A stretch of 34,744 nucleotides of DNA from an uncultured Lachnospiraceae bacterium (GTDB lineage Bacteria; Bacillota; Clostridia; Lachnospirales; Lachnospiraceae), in NCBI GenBank assembly GCA_947178145.1, contig CAMWXE010000058.1:1-34744 (forward strand), given 5' to 3'. How positions within the stretch are numbered: position 1 is the stretch's first letter; each line of letters opens with the position of its first letter. Of the stretch, positions 8,011-14,743 are shown piece after piece. Under the pieces are notes generated by a model that ran no database searches, had not been told where the DNA came from, and worked only from the letters and a program-made list of their open reading frames with translations. A program made the position numbers and the translations under genes.

Positions 8011-8220
8011 TTATAACTCACTGTGTTCATCACACCACTGGTCAAACTTTACCCTGTCAACCAGAATACGCCTGCCTATTTTGAAGATGGCATTGGCCGT
8101 CTCTGCGAGCTCCCTGGCTGCTGCCGTGCCGACGCTGGTATAGATGGAAAATTCCCCAATATCCAGCAGACGTTTGTCTATTAGTGAAATGCCTGATGTT
8201 CCTTTGTCGCGTACGTTCAT
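8011..8220 (-). CDS. Excisionase-like small DNA-binding protein
   Basis: 69 residues, ATG at 8220 behind GGAAGGAG. The C-terminus reads IFKIGRRILVDRVKFDQWCDE, the winged-helix end of Tn916-type excisionases and MerR-like HTH proteins, preceded by SVGTAAARELAE. In Tn916-like elements this protein bends the attachment DNA for excision. It lies 130 bases from a promoter and recombinase-site-like repeats at the probable element end. No integrase gene is beside it, which is unusual; the integrase may lie outside the window or be lost. Confidence 0.7.
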   Translation of the reverse strand: MNVRDKGTSGISLIDKRLLDIGEFSIYTSVGTAAARELAETANAIFKIGRRILVDRVKFDQWCDEHSEL

Positions 8221-8402
8221 AGATTTAGCTCCTTCCTGATTGTGTTGCTTTGTCTGTTGTTTCTTGTTCTTTTGCAGGTATTGATAAACTGCTATAAAAA
8301 CATTATAGCAAATTGCATTTTTCAGATTTCCTTGTCCAGAATGTATCAAAATGTATCAAAATTCCATTCATTTTGAGTAATGAACAACAGGAAAAGTAGA
8401 CA

Positions 8403-8432
8403 GTAATAAATTTTAACACCATGCCTTGTCAA
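8403..8432 (-). promoter_or_regulatory. Predicted promoter for the xis-rep-dnaC-sigma cluster
   Basis: On the minus strand, a perfect TTGACA (8427-8432), an 18-base spacer and a weak -10, TATTAC (8403-8408). One of the TTRACACCA repeats lies in the spacer, so recombinase or excisionase binding could affect transcription. Confidence 0.45.
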
Positions 8433-8568
8433 GTACTTTTTTTATAATTTCTCAAATTTTTTCAACCTCATATTTGACACCAGATTACACCAAAATTGAC
8501 ACCATTTTTCTGATTTATCCATGAGCAAAGACAAAGCATAATAAGGACAAATGCCGTGATTTCAAGGG
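8413..8568. repeat. TTGACACCA direct repeats and possible attachment core at the element junction
   Basis: TTGACACCA (8474-8482), ATTACACCA (8484-8492), TTGACACCA (8496-8504) and TTAACACCA (8413-8421) are same-orientation repeats; the first three are spaced 10-12 bases apart. Helically phased 9-base repeats beside an excisionase gene are typical of tyrosine-recombinase arm sites. GCCGTGATTTCAAGGG (8553-8568) is a candidate core, on resemblance only. The stretch 8221-8582 holds no credible gene. It separates the left element from the truncated terminase. Confidence 0.5.
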
Positions 8569-8582
8569 CTGTGGGGCACAAC

Positions 8583-9059
8583 TTAAAAACCGATAGCCTG
8601 CATGATTTTATTCTCGTGGAAACCCTGCATATTCTCTGGCTTTGTAGCAGTCCTCGCTACCGCAAACCAACGCTTTTCGTTTCCGACCATATAAATATAT
8701 GTCTTGGTCCATTTAAGGATTTCTGAGAGCAAAGGAGACCTACTCATCCATTTGCTTACCTCGGACCACAGTACATCATGCAATTGCTGCTTCGTAGGAG
8801 CGGTGGCGACAATTCTCGGATACGGATAGCAACACAGGAACCACAGCAGCGCAACAGCCTCCAGACCTGTTTTTCCAACACCTTGCCCGGACTTTATCGC
8901 AACCTTTGGATTTGCTGCTAAATCCATCAGAGCATCCTTCTGCCATTCATCCGGCTCGAACTTCAATACCTCCTGAGCAAACAGAACGGGATCCTTGCGA
9001 TACTCTGGAATCTTCTTTTGGAAGAATCGCCTGCGTAAAGCTCGTGAATTCTTATTCAT
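8583..9059 (-). pseudogene. Terminase large subunit, truncated after the N-terminal ATPase part
   Basis: 158 residues, ATG at 9059 overlapping the terS stop. DEWQKDALMDLA precedes Walker A SGQGVGKT (about 57-64), then RIVATAPTKQQLHDVLW and ATKPENMQGFHE, all normal for a phage packaging ATPase. Family members run on from GFHE into a Walker B (…VDEA) and a nuclease domain and reach 400 or more residues. Here eight unrelated residues and a TAA follow GFHEN. Walker B, the catalytic Glu and the nuclease are absent, so it cannot package DNA. The break falls at the junction with the excisionase-bearing segment, so insertion or deletion recombination is the likely cause. Confidence 0.85.
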
Positions 9060-9870
9060 AGCTCTCCACCTCTTCCCCCAGAACAGCTGCAATCCAATCG
9101 TCAACCGCTTCGTTGCCATCGTTCTCATTCTCGATTTTCGCCTTTTCAAGCCTGAGCTTTGACAATGCTTTGATTGCCTTTGTCTTTTTACCCTGGACGG
9201 TGGAAAGTTCCTGCTCCAATCTGGCTATAACCATATCCTTGTTTGTGGTATGCGTCTGTATGTTATAGGACTTACCCGGAAGAATGTCTCCCTTATCGAC
9301 CTTTATCTTCTGGCGCCTATCATATTCAGCCTCTTCCTCATTGTTTTTGAAGGACCGCTTTTCCTCAAACCGGCTCACATCTGCAACAGCGACTTCACCA
9401 TTCATTTCCCGGTATTTATTGATCGCCTTTAATATCCTGCGCTCACGAATGGAAAAAAGCTGTATCTGCTCCAACAGCAGTTTTTCTTCATCCTCTGGAA
9501 CGGTTCCGACAAGTTCCTGCTCATCTTTATCCAGAACATCCATGAATACCGGTGTATATCCTCCATGCTTAACCGCTGCATCGGGAGATATCCTCTGTTT
9601 GGGATTTGGATTGCCGGAGCCCCCTTTAGCGTTCTGGTTCTTGGGCTGACCGCCGCGCTTTTTCTTTTGCAACGTTGCACTTTTTTTATCATCTTTTTTC
9701 GCAACGTTGCGTTTGTTTTTTTTTGACTTGTCTCCCCATCCGTACCTGTTCTTCCAACTGCGAACGGTTCCATCGGAAACTCCCAGCTTTTTTGCGATTT
9801 CTACCATAGCCATTCCATCATTGAACAGCTTTTCAGCTTCGATAACTTTTTCGCTCGGTGCCCTCGGCAT
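9052..9870 (-). CDS. terS: Phage terminase small subunit
   Basis: 272 residues, ATG at 9870 behind GAGAGGTGGTGAT. The N-terminal HTH (KVIEAEKLFNDGMAMVEIAKKLGVSDGTVRSWKNRYGW) is the DNA-binding domain of PBSX/YqaS-type small terminases. A Lys-rich linker and a Gly/Asn/Pro stretch follow (GGQPKNQNAKGGSGNPNPK). The C-terminal half is helical and charged. The protein recognises the packaging site and hands DNA to the large subunit. Two GCAACGTTGC palindromes lie in the linker coding region. The stop overlaps the start of the truncated terL. Confidence 0.87.
   Translation of the reverse strand: MPRAPSEKVIEAEKLFNDGMAMVEIAKKLGVSDGTVRSWKNRYGWGDKSKKNKRNVAKKDDKKSATLQKKKRGGQPKNQNAKGGSGNPNPKQRISPDAAVKHGGYTPVFMDVLDKDEQELVGTVPEDEEKLLLEQIQLFSIRERRILKAINKYREMNGEVAVADVSRFEEKRSFKNNEEEAEYDRRQKIKVDKGDILPGKSYNIQTHTTNKDMVIARLEQELSTVQGKKTKAIKALSKLRLEKAKIENENDGNEAVDDWIAAVLGEEVESYE
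9668..9711. repeat. Two GCAACGTTGC palindromes inside terS
   Basis: TGCAACGTTGCA (9668-9679) and CGCAACGTTGCG (9700-9711), centres 32 bases apart, or about three helical turns. They encode Ala-Thr-Leu and Arg-Asn-Val-Ala in the terS linker. Small-terminase binding (pac) sites often lie within terS, so this is a candidate pac or regulator site. Confidence 0.6.
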
Positions 9871-9919
9871 ATCACCACCTCTCTCCTATTCGTTTTGTGT
9901 TTCGTGGGAACGCAAGAGA

Positions 9920-9953
9920 GGGAGCATACGCTCCCCCGTGTGTGTCGCTCACG
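9920..9953 (-). promoter_or_regulatory. Paired hairpins in the leader of terS
   Basis: GGGAGC-ATAC-GCTCCC (9920-9935) is a perfect 6-bp stem with a 4-base loop. A second weak stem CGTG…CACG (9937-9953) abuts it. They lie between the IbrB-like stop and the terS ribosome site. No T-run follows, so RNA processing or modulation of terS translation is more likely than termination. Confidence 0.4.
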
Positions 9954-9972
9954 AATATTATTTGTTAAAACA

Positions 9973-10494
9973 TTAAATCTTCGTTATAAACTCCGCTTTT
10001 GAAAAGCCCTGATTTGGCTTAATCATCATTCTCAGGAAGTCTTCTTTGGAGAAATCCGAGAGCCGGAATACTTCCTCCGGGCGCATTCCAAGCTGCTTTC
10101 CGATTTCCTCTACTGTTTTTCCCTCGCCGATAAGCTCCTTTACAATGGCTTTCATAGGCTCCAGTAAATGTGTACCCCTGGCTCTGTTATGAGTAACGGT
10201 ACCGTATATATTCCCCGCTTTGTCCTTATGCTCCACGACAACAACTGGAACCTTGCCTTCGAGCAGGGATTTCAGCGGTTCCTCTCCTGCAACAGTCCAG
10301 CGGTGGAAACCATCAATAATCGTAAAATCTGGTCTTACCACTATTGGCAGCGTCCATCCGTTGGTCAGTATGGATTGCTTCAACAATTCCAAATTCTGTT
10401 TTGATACTTTGTTCGGGTTATAATCATTCGGCTTTACAATTCCCCTGTCTACCCACTGCAGCGTTGACAGAGGGCTTACCATTTTCTTATCCAT
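9973..10494 (-). CDS. IbrB-like ParB-fold protein
   Basis: 173 residues. The ATG at 10494 overlaps the end of the IbrA-like gene (ATGGATAA). Seen: NGWTLPIVVRPDFTIIDGFHRW (about 45-66), the ParB/Srx-fold nucleotide-binding segment with its G-x-HR motif. GTVTHNRARGTHLL (about 98-111) is a hallmark of the IbrB group, and a helical HTH-like region follows (GKTVEEIGKQLGMRPEEVFRLSDF). E. coli IbrA/IbrB were described as regulators of immunoglobulin-binding protein genes; their biochemistry is not settled. Fixed pairing with the PP-loop enzyme implies they act together. Confidence 0.83.
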   Translation of the reverse strand: MDKKMVSPLSTLQWVDRGIVKPNDYNPNKVSKQNLELLKQSILTNGWTLPIVVRPDFTIIDGFHRWTVAGEEPLKSLLEGKVPVVVVEHKDKAGNIYGTVTHNRARGTHLLEPMKAIVKELIGEGKTVEEIGKQLGMRPEEVFRLSDFSKEDFLRMMIKPNQGFSKAEFITKI

Positions 10495-11635
10495 TTGACA
10501 GTCCCTCCTTTTTCTTGGCCTCCGTAATGTATTTACCGTATATCCTCTGATACAACGCCCTAAACGATCTCAGCTTCGGATCGCCGGAAATGAGCCCTTC
10601 ATAAATCACCTTGCAGTCCTTATTGTCAGCAATAGCAGACACACTCATGAAGAAATTCCGGTACCTGTCAGCTACATACCGCTTATGTTCCGTCTGGAAA
10701 TTCCCGTCCATGTCTGAAAACAATTCCAAGAGAGCGGCCTTGTAATCTTTCTCCGCCATTCCCTGTTCATTCTGTTTTCTCGTAACGGTACTTCTCCCAA
10801 ACATCTCGCTATCCCAATACAGAGCAGCGAGATAGGCATTTGGCTCACGCCGCACGATCCTTTCCATAAGATCCGGATAATACTCATTCATTTTTACGAG
10901 GCTCTTTGCGGTATCAATGGAAAAGAACTGTGATACCCTAAGCTGCCCCTTTCGTGTGCCAGCTTGCCACAGGAATAGATAAATTTCCGGTATATTAACC
11001 TTTTCTTTAAGGAGGTACAGCCACACATCATTATTGGTCCAGTCATAAATGGGAAATACATGGTGCTTATTTGTCATGGACTTTCCCGCTGTCAACATGG
11101 CTGCCACATTCTGCAACCGCTGAACTGATTCTGCTGTCCGAATTCCCGTAATGGTTATCCCGCCAGTGCATATCCTGTATAGAAAATCCTGATATGTATC
11201 TATGCGAGATCGCAGTAATGGGTGGTTTTGGATAGCGAACGATGGGGGCTGTCTTACCCAAACATCTTTTTTATATCTGTCCCAGCAGATGAAAGTTTCA
11301 TCATTGGACAGCTCATTAAAGCAGTTGTAGTGTTTCACCTCCAGGCAGAACCACTCAAACTTTGCTCCAACTAACATGAATTTCTTTCGCCACTCCCTCA
11401 CTTTTTCTTCTATGCATGGGAAAATGGCCTCTTCATCAATAAACTGCACGATAAGCTGCGCCGGATTGATTTCCCCTGTCTGTATCAGATTCAAAACGAG
11501 CTGCGACAGGCACAGGCTATCCTTTCCACCGCTAAAGGACATATAAACCGGGAGACTGTTTCGGAACACATTTCGGATTCTGATCTTCGCAGCTTCTACA
11601 ACATCAATGCTGGCCGGGCATCTCTTTATAGCCAT
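10487..11635 (-). CDS. IbrA-like PAPS-reductase-family PP-loop enzyme (DUF3440)
   Basis: 382 residues, ATG at 11635 behind GAGAGAAGAT, overlapping the previous stop by 10 bases. The PP-loop SGGKDS is at about 35-40, after VYMSF. FIDEEAIFPCIEEKV and GITITGIRTAESVQR fit the adenylating fold. The second half, with FPIYDWTNNDVWLYL and GQLRVSQFFSID, is typical of DUF3440/IbrA. PP-loop enzymes activate a substrate by adenylation or reduce an adenylated sulfate; the substrate here is unknown. It sits between two ParB-fold genes, all translationally coupled. Confidence 0.87.
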   Translation of the reverse strand: MAIKRCPASIDVVEAAKIRIRNVFRNSLPVYMSFSGGKDSLCLSQLVLNLIQTGEINPAQLIVQFIDEEAIFPCIEEKVREWRKKFMLVGAKFEWFCLEVKHYNCFNELSNDETFICWDRYKKDVWVRQPPSFAIQNHPLLRSRIDTYQDFLYRICTGGITITGIRTAESVQRLQNVAAMLTAGKSMTNKHHVFPIYDWTNNDVWLYLLKEKVNIPEIYLFLWQAGTRKGQLRVSQFFSIDTAKSLVKMNEYYPDLMERIVRREPNAYLAALYWDSEMFGRSTVTRKQNEQGMAEKDYKAALLELFSDMDGNFQTEHKRYVADRYRNFFMSVSAIADNKDCKVIYEGLISGDPKLRSFRALYQRIYGKYITEAKKKEGLSNG

Positions 11636-12261
11636 ATCTTCTCTCCACAATTCGGGCAGATAACAAATTTTTTGATTTCAGCGGTGTCTCCATCATCCCC
11701 CGCGGGCTCCTGCTGTATAGGTACTGCCGGCATCTGCTCTTTCTGCCCATCCTCCTGCTCTGAATCCATCCATTGTATCTGTTGTTCCTTTTTCTCGCCA
11801 TTTTCTTTGATACTTCGGATTTCCTCTTCGTCGAGGGTACCGTATTCAGAGAGTTTATCTGTAATATCCTCCGCCTCTGATACCATCTGCTTTAAGATTT
11901 CTTCATCAAATCCAGGGATATCCAAATCCCCCTGCAGATCTTCCAGAAAGCTGTTCAGTGTTTCCAGGTTCTCAATTCCCAAGCTGAAAATCTTATTGTC
12001 AGCAATCATCAGCTTCTTTTTCTGATTTTCAGTGAGATTATCATACCGATATACATCTGCTGTTTCCTTCCCCATAGCAATGAGTGTGTCGTACAGACCA
12101 TTTCCCGCCAGAATGATGTTGTTCTCGTCAATAACAATGGGACGGATCTGTCCGAACATCTTCACGCTACGTTGGAACTCCTTCAGCTGCTGTTCAGTAT
12201 GAATTCTGACATTCTTCTCCGGCTTGACAAGGTCAGCCAGTTTCATTGTGGTTATTTCCAT
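11626..12261 (-). CDS. ParB-fold protein with C-terminal zinc-finger-like tail
   Basis: 211 residues, ATG at 12261 behind AGGAGG. The N-terminal ParB-like domain (about 1-90) shows VKPEKNVRIHTEQQLKEFQ, FGQIRPIVIDE, ILAGNGLYDTL and MIADNKI, the normal motif order. The middle is acidic and low in complexity. The tail ends in FVICPNCGEKIWL with one CxxC pair, so zinc binding would need a partner or dimer. Phage ParB-fold proteins of this kind are often labelled ParB-like nucleases, usually without proof. It is coupled to the IbrA-like gene and follows the first PAPS-reductase-like gene after a 120-base gap. Confidence 0.82.
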   Translation of the reverse strand: MEITTMKLADLVKPEKNVRIHTEQQLKEFQRSVKMFGQIRPIVIDENNIILAGNGLYDTLIAMGKETADVYRYDNLTENQKKKLMIADNKIFSLGIENLETLNSFLEDLQGDLDIPGFDEEILKQMVSEAEDITDKLSEYGTLDEEEIRSIKENGEKKEQQIQWMDSEQEDGQKEQMPAVPIQQEPAGDDGDTAEIKKFVICPNCGEKIWL

Positions 12262-12382
12262 GTTCGTGTCCTCCTGTGATTTATTGGAGGAACGATTAAT
12301 GTATGATATATATACTATCTGCAAATAGCAAAAAGGCAGCCTGCAAACAACCGCTTGCAAGTGCTGTCAAATGTCAGCGTAT

Positions 12383-13093
12383 TTATTCAAGGTTTTCCAG
12401 AAAATCTTTTGCACTCTGGATATACTTTGCAGCTTCGGTCACAATGAAGCTGTCAATCTCATAGATTTCTGCCCACGCATTTTCCACACTCCCGGTCCAC
12501 TGTCTTGCCGGCCAAGGATGCGTGCCGCAGAGATAGCCATTTTTCCAGTCATAAATCGGCGGCATTTCCAGATTGTAATAATGTATATATGCCAATACCT
12601 GTTCATGCGTCCAATCGGACATAGGGCTGTATCTTGTTACTCCCTGTCCGTTGGTGTAAATATTATCTCCCCTTCCAACATAATTTCCGTCGACTCTCCG
12701 TCTTCCAAGCAACAGCATATCCAGATCATGCTCTTTGTAATATTTTGTCTGTCCTCTATGCTGGACAATCTGAAACCATTGTGCCGCAAATTTGCTGTCC
12801 TGCGGAAAAAGCATATTCGGATGGGCTGCCAGCCATTTCATATCCTGCCCTGTGTTGATTACGGACAATTCCGGCGGCTTATGTTCCTCTACCCATTCTG
12901 TAAATGCTTTATACTCCAAATTGCTTATTACGAGGACACAAGGGGTTATCCCTGCCCACTGGCAGATTTCGCCGAGCACCAGGGAATCCTTTCCTCCACT
13001 CCATGCGTATGCGGCTTTCTTCCCTTTTGTCTTCTTTTTGATATCCTTTACCGTCTTCTCGACCATCTGATCCAGTTCTTTTTTTGTTACCAA
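12383..13093 (-). CDS. PAPS-reductase-family PP-loop protein, N-terminus probably frameshifted
   Basis: 236 residues counted from a TTG at 13093, which has no good ribosome site. The PP-loop SGGKDS (about 32-37) follows KKAAYAW, and further on come LEYKAFTEWVEE, LLLGRRRVDG and YSPMSDWTHEQVLAYI, as in phosphoadenosine phosphosulfate reductase-like proteins. The same frame stays open upstream of the TTG with protein-like NSDWIDTFGKIEQ but no start. A well-placed ATG at 13167 lies in the neighbouring frame, so the real protein probably starts there and changes frame by -1 near 13132. It is the second PP-loop enzyme of the island, smaller than the IbrA-like one. Confidence 0.83.
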   Translation of the reverse strand: MVTKKELDQMVEKTVKDIKKKTKGKKAAYAWSGGKDSLVLGEICQWAGITPCVLVISNLEYKAFTEWVEEHKPPELSVINTGQDMKWLAAHPNMLFPQDSKFAAQWFQIVQHRGQTKYYKEHDLDMLLLGRRRVDGNYVGRGDNIYTNGQGVTRYSPMSDWTHEQVLAYIHYYNLEMPPIYDWKNGYLCGTHPWPARQWTGSVENAWAEIYEIDSFIVTEAAKYIQSAKDFLENLE

Positions 13094-13116
13094 CTGCTCT
13101 ATTTTCCCAAATGTAT

Positions 13117-13167
13117 CTATCCAATCAGAGTTTTTCCCCTCTGCTTTCTGCCAAGTACATCACCCAT
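13117..13167 (-). other. Short leader frame with GGGAAAA slippery heptamer (possible -1 frameshift)
   Basis: An ATG at 13167 overlaps the symporter stop (ATGGGTGA) and has a good ribosome site, AGAGAGGTG. It encodes only 16 residues before TAG at 13117. Codons 10-12 are AGG-GGA-AAA, so the heptamer G-GGA-AAA (13138-13132) is in the register for -1 slippage. After slipping, reading continues as NSDWIDTFGKIEQ straight into the PP-loop protein, about 261 residues in all. A real indel in the G4A5 tract is the alternative. Confidence 0.6.
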
Positions 13168-14545
13168 TCCGTACACCTCTCTTTCTGCTTACTGCCAAAG
13201 CCACCGCTCCGGAAAGAATAACCGTCAAAAGACTGCCTGCAGTCTTATAAATTGCAATTCCCTGCATATTCCCATATCCGAATACCGGCAATCCGATAAT
13301 CAGTGCGGATATAATTCCTACGACAATTCCCTGCGGCTTCAATTCCATTCCTTTGAGGGTGAATATTGTCGGAAGCAGGGTGGCAGCTCTCAATGTTCCG
13401 TACATCAGAAACAGGTGCGTTACTGTCAGTCCCGGTATGTTGGCTACGGCAATTCCGACAGCCAACAGTAAAATCATAGCGAACTTTGTTTTTCCGAGCG
13501 TCTTTTCCTTGAAAATGTCTGTTGTGAGGGATGATATTGCACACAGGTTGCTATCCATTGTAGACAACAGCCCCGACACGATCATAAACAGGAACGGAAT
13601 AACCGCCCATGCCGGGAATAATGTGCTTATCAGTTCAAAATTGATTATTCCGGTATCCGCTGCAATATAACCCATGCCGGCACCAATAAAACCGAGCATA
13701 CCCATTGACAAAGGCACAATCCCAAACAGCAGTGCTCCCACAAAGAAAGCCCTGCCTATTCTGTCTTTCTTAACACAGAATGCCCTCTGCCAAAAGCACT
13801 GGTCTCCAAACGGTCCTGAGATAAGCCCTATCGTTGTAGGAAGCCCGAACCCTAAAAAGATTTCCCATCCTCTCTTTGAGAATAGTGATCCGGCATCCCC
13901 TGCGGCTCCTCCTAAACTCGTAACCAGCGTTTCCAGTCCTCCACCATTCTTTACACCAAAAGCAACAAAACCAATGCTGGCGGCCAACATGAATACCATC
14001 TGGACCGCATCTGTCAGTATCGATGCTTTGATTCCAGAAAACTGTGAGTAGGAAAATGCAATCACTGCCATAATAACTGTCATAGCTGCAAATGGTATTC
14101 CCGTAAGCATACTTAATATCTTGCTGCCCGCCAACAGCTGCACTCCTGTCGATAATGCCGACAATGTGCCGAGCTGGAACAGGTATGTATTCCTCACAGC
14201 TTTGGAATGATATTTCCCATACATATAGCCGGACAACGTAATTCCCTCCGGCATCTCTTCCCTTATCTTCTTTGCAAAGGGAATGAACAGTATCAGACAC
14301 AGTACGTTCGGAATCAGAAACCAAAAGAGCCCTGCAAAGCCCTTTGTGTAGGCATTCTCAGTTGATGTGAATAGCGCCGGTGCCCATATCCATGTGGCTG
14401 CTATGCTTAAAGCCGACACCATCCAGCCTGTGTTCCTATTTCCAACACAGAATTTCTCGATATTGTTCTCTTTTTTCGTCATAAATACTGTTACCCCAAA
14501 CATTACCACTGCATAGGTCAACAGCACAATCAAAGTATAATTCAT
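13160..14545 (-). CDS. Sodium:solute symporter (SSS family)
   Basis: 461 residues, ATG at 14545 behind GGAGG with a 6-base gap. About 12-13 hydrophobic segments are visible. The start (YTLIVLLTYAVVMFGVTVF), KKENNIEKFCVGNRNTGWMVSALSIAATWIW, and later QCFWQRAF and SGLLSTMDSNLCAISSLTTDI match the SSS fold, in which Na+ drives solute uptake. The length is normal for the family. The substrate cannot be told: relatives carry sugars, proline, pantothenate, urea or nucleosides. A transporter inside a phage early operon is odd. It opens the PP-loop/ParB island and its stop overlaps the next start, so uptake of something used by those enzymes is a fair inference. Confidence 0.85.
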   Translation of the reverse strand: MNYTLIVLLTYAVVMFGVTVFMTKKENNIEKFCVGNRNTGWMVSALSIAATWIWAPALFTSTENAYTKGFAGLFWFLIPNVLCLILFIPFAKKIREEMPEGITLSGYMYGKYHSKAVRNTYLFQLGTLSALSTGVQLLAGSKILSMLTGIPFAAMTVIMAVIAFSYSQFSGIKASILTDAVQMVFMLAASIGFVAFGVKNGGGLETLVTSLGGAAGDAGSLFSKRGWEIFLGFGLPTTIGLISGPFGDQCFWQRAFCVKKDRIGRAFFVGALLFGIVPLSMGMLGFIGAGMGYIAADTGIINFELISTLFPAWAVIPFLFMIVSGLLSTMDSNLCAISSLTTDIFKEKTLGKTKFAMILLLAVGIAVANIPGLTVTHLFLMYGTLRAATLLPTIFTLKGMELKPQGIVVGIISALIIGLPVFGYGNMQGIAIYKTAGSLLTVILSGAVALAVSRKRGVRNG

Positions 14546-14630
14546 GCTTTTCCTCCATTTTTTTATTTTGGAGGAGCTTCATGCTTCCCTGTGTCTGATT
14601 CGCCCCTTTCCTGGAAAAACTGCACGAAAA

Positions 14631-14660
14631 AAGGAAGCCTGATATCACTTAGACTTCCTT
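14631..14660 (-). terminator. Intrinsic terminator or attenuator upstream of the symporter gene
   Basis: On the minus strand AAGGAAG…CTTCCTT forms a 7-bp stem followed by a T-run. It may end transcripts from the ArpU-like gene. A predicted promoter lies just before it, so transcripts starting there would have to read through it, which allows attenuation. Confidence 0.6.
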
Positions 14661-14689
14661 GACGCTTGATTTAAAATTTTACAAATACA

Positions 14690-14718
14690 ATTTTCTCACA
14701 TATATATTGCATTGTCAA
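14690..14718 (-). promoter_or_regulatory. Candidate promoter for the symporter/PP-loop/ParB island
   Basis: Minus strand: perfect TTGACA (14713-14718), 17-base spacer, weak -10 GAAAAT (14690-14695). A start near 14683 lies about 20 bases before the hairpin and 140 bases before the symporter ATG. Confidence 0.4.
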
Positions 14719-14743
14719 TTGAGACTTTTTTGAGCGGGGAGAT

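Larger units (their letters stand above)
648..8125. repeat. Dispersed GGCAGCAG / CTGCTGCC octamer cluster
   Basis: By eye about 20 copies: 648, 1007, 1581, 2109, 2394, 3010, 3058, 3271, 3748, 3861, 4775, 5004, 5163, 5236, 5378, 6326, 6710, 7350, 7735 and 8118. They occur on both strands, in coding and intergenic DNA, and in different reading frames (for example Ala-Ala, Gly-Ser-Arg, Leu-Leu-Pro). Only one copy (17180) was found in the other 26 kb. Confidence 0.7.

Noticed and set aside
8460..8510. TTGACACCA repeats as a CRISPR array
   Set aside because: Repeats are only nine bases and spaced 10-12 bases, far too short; they suit recombinase arm sites.
9060..9149. N-terminal extension of the terminase large subunit
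   Set aside because: Lies inside the terS gene; the ATG at 9059 overlaps the terS stop and matches the normal coupled arrangement.
12262..12382. Possible terminator or promoter between the ParB-fold and PAPS-reductase genes
   Set aside because: Weak stems and a short T-run are visible but no clean stem-plus-T pattern or good -10/-35 pair, so it was not listed.
12371..13471. Plus-strand open frame of 366 codons opposite the PAPS-reductase and symporter genes
   Set aside because: Antisense to two clear protein families; no ribosome site; Cys/Ser/His-rich junk composition.
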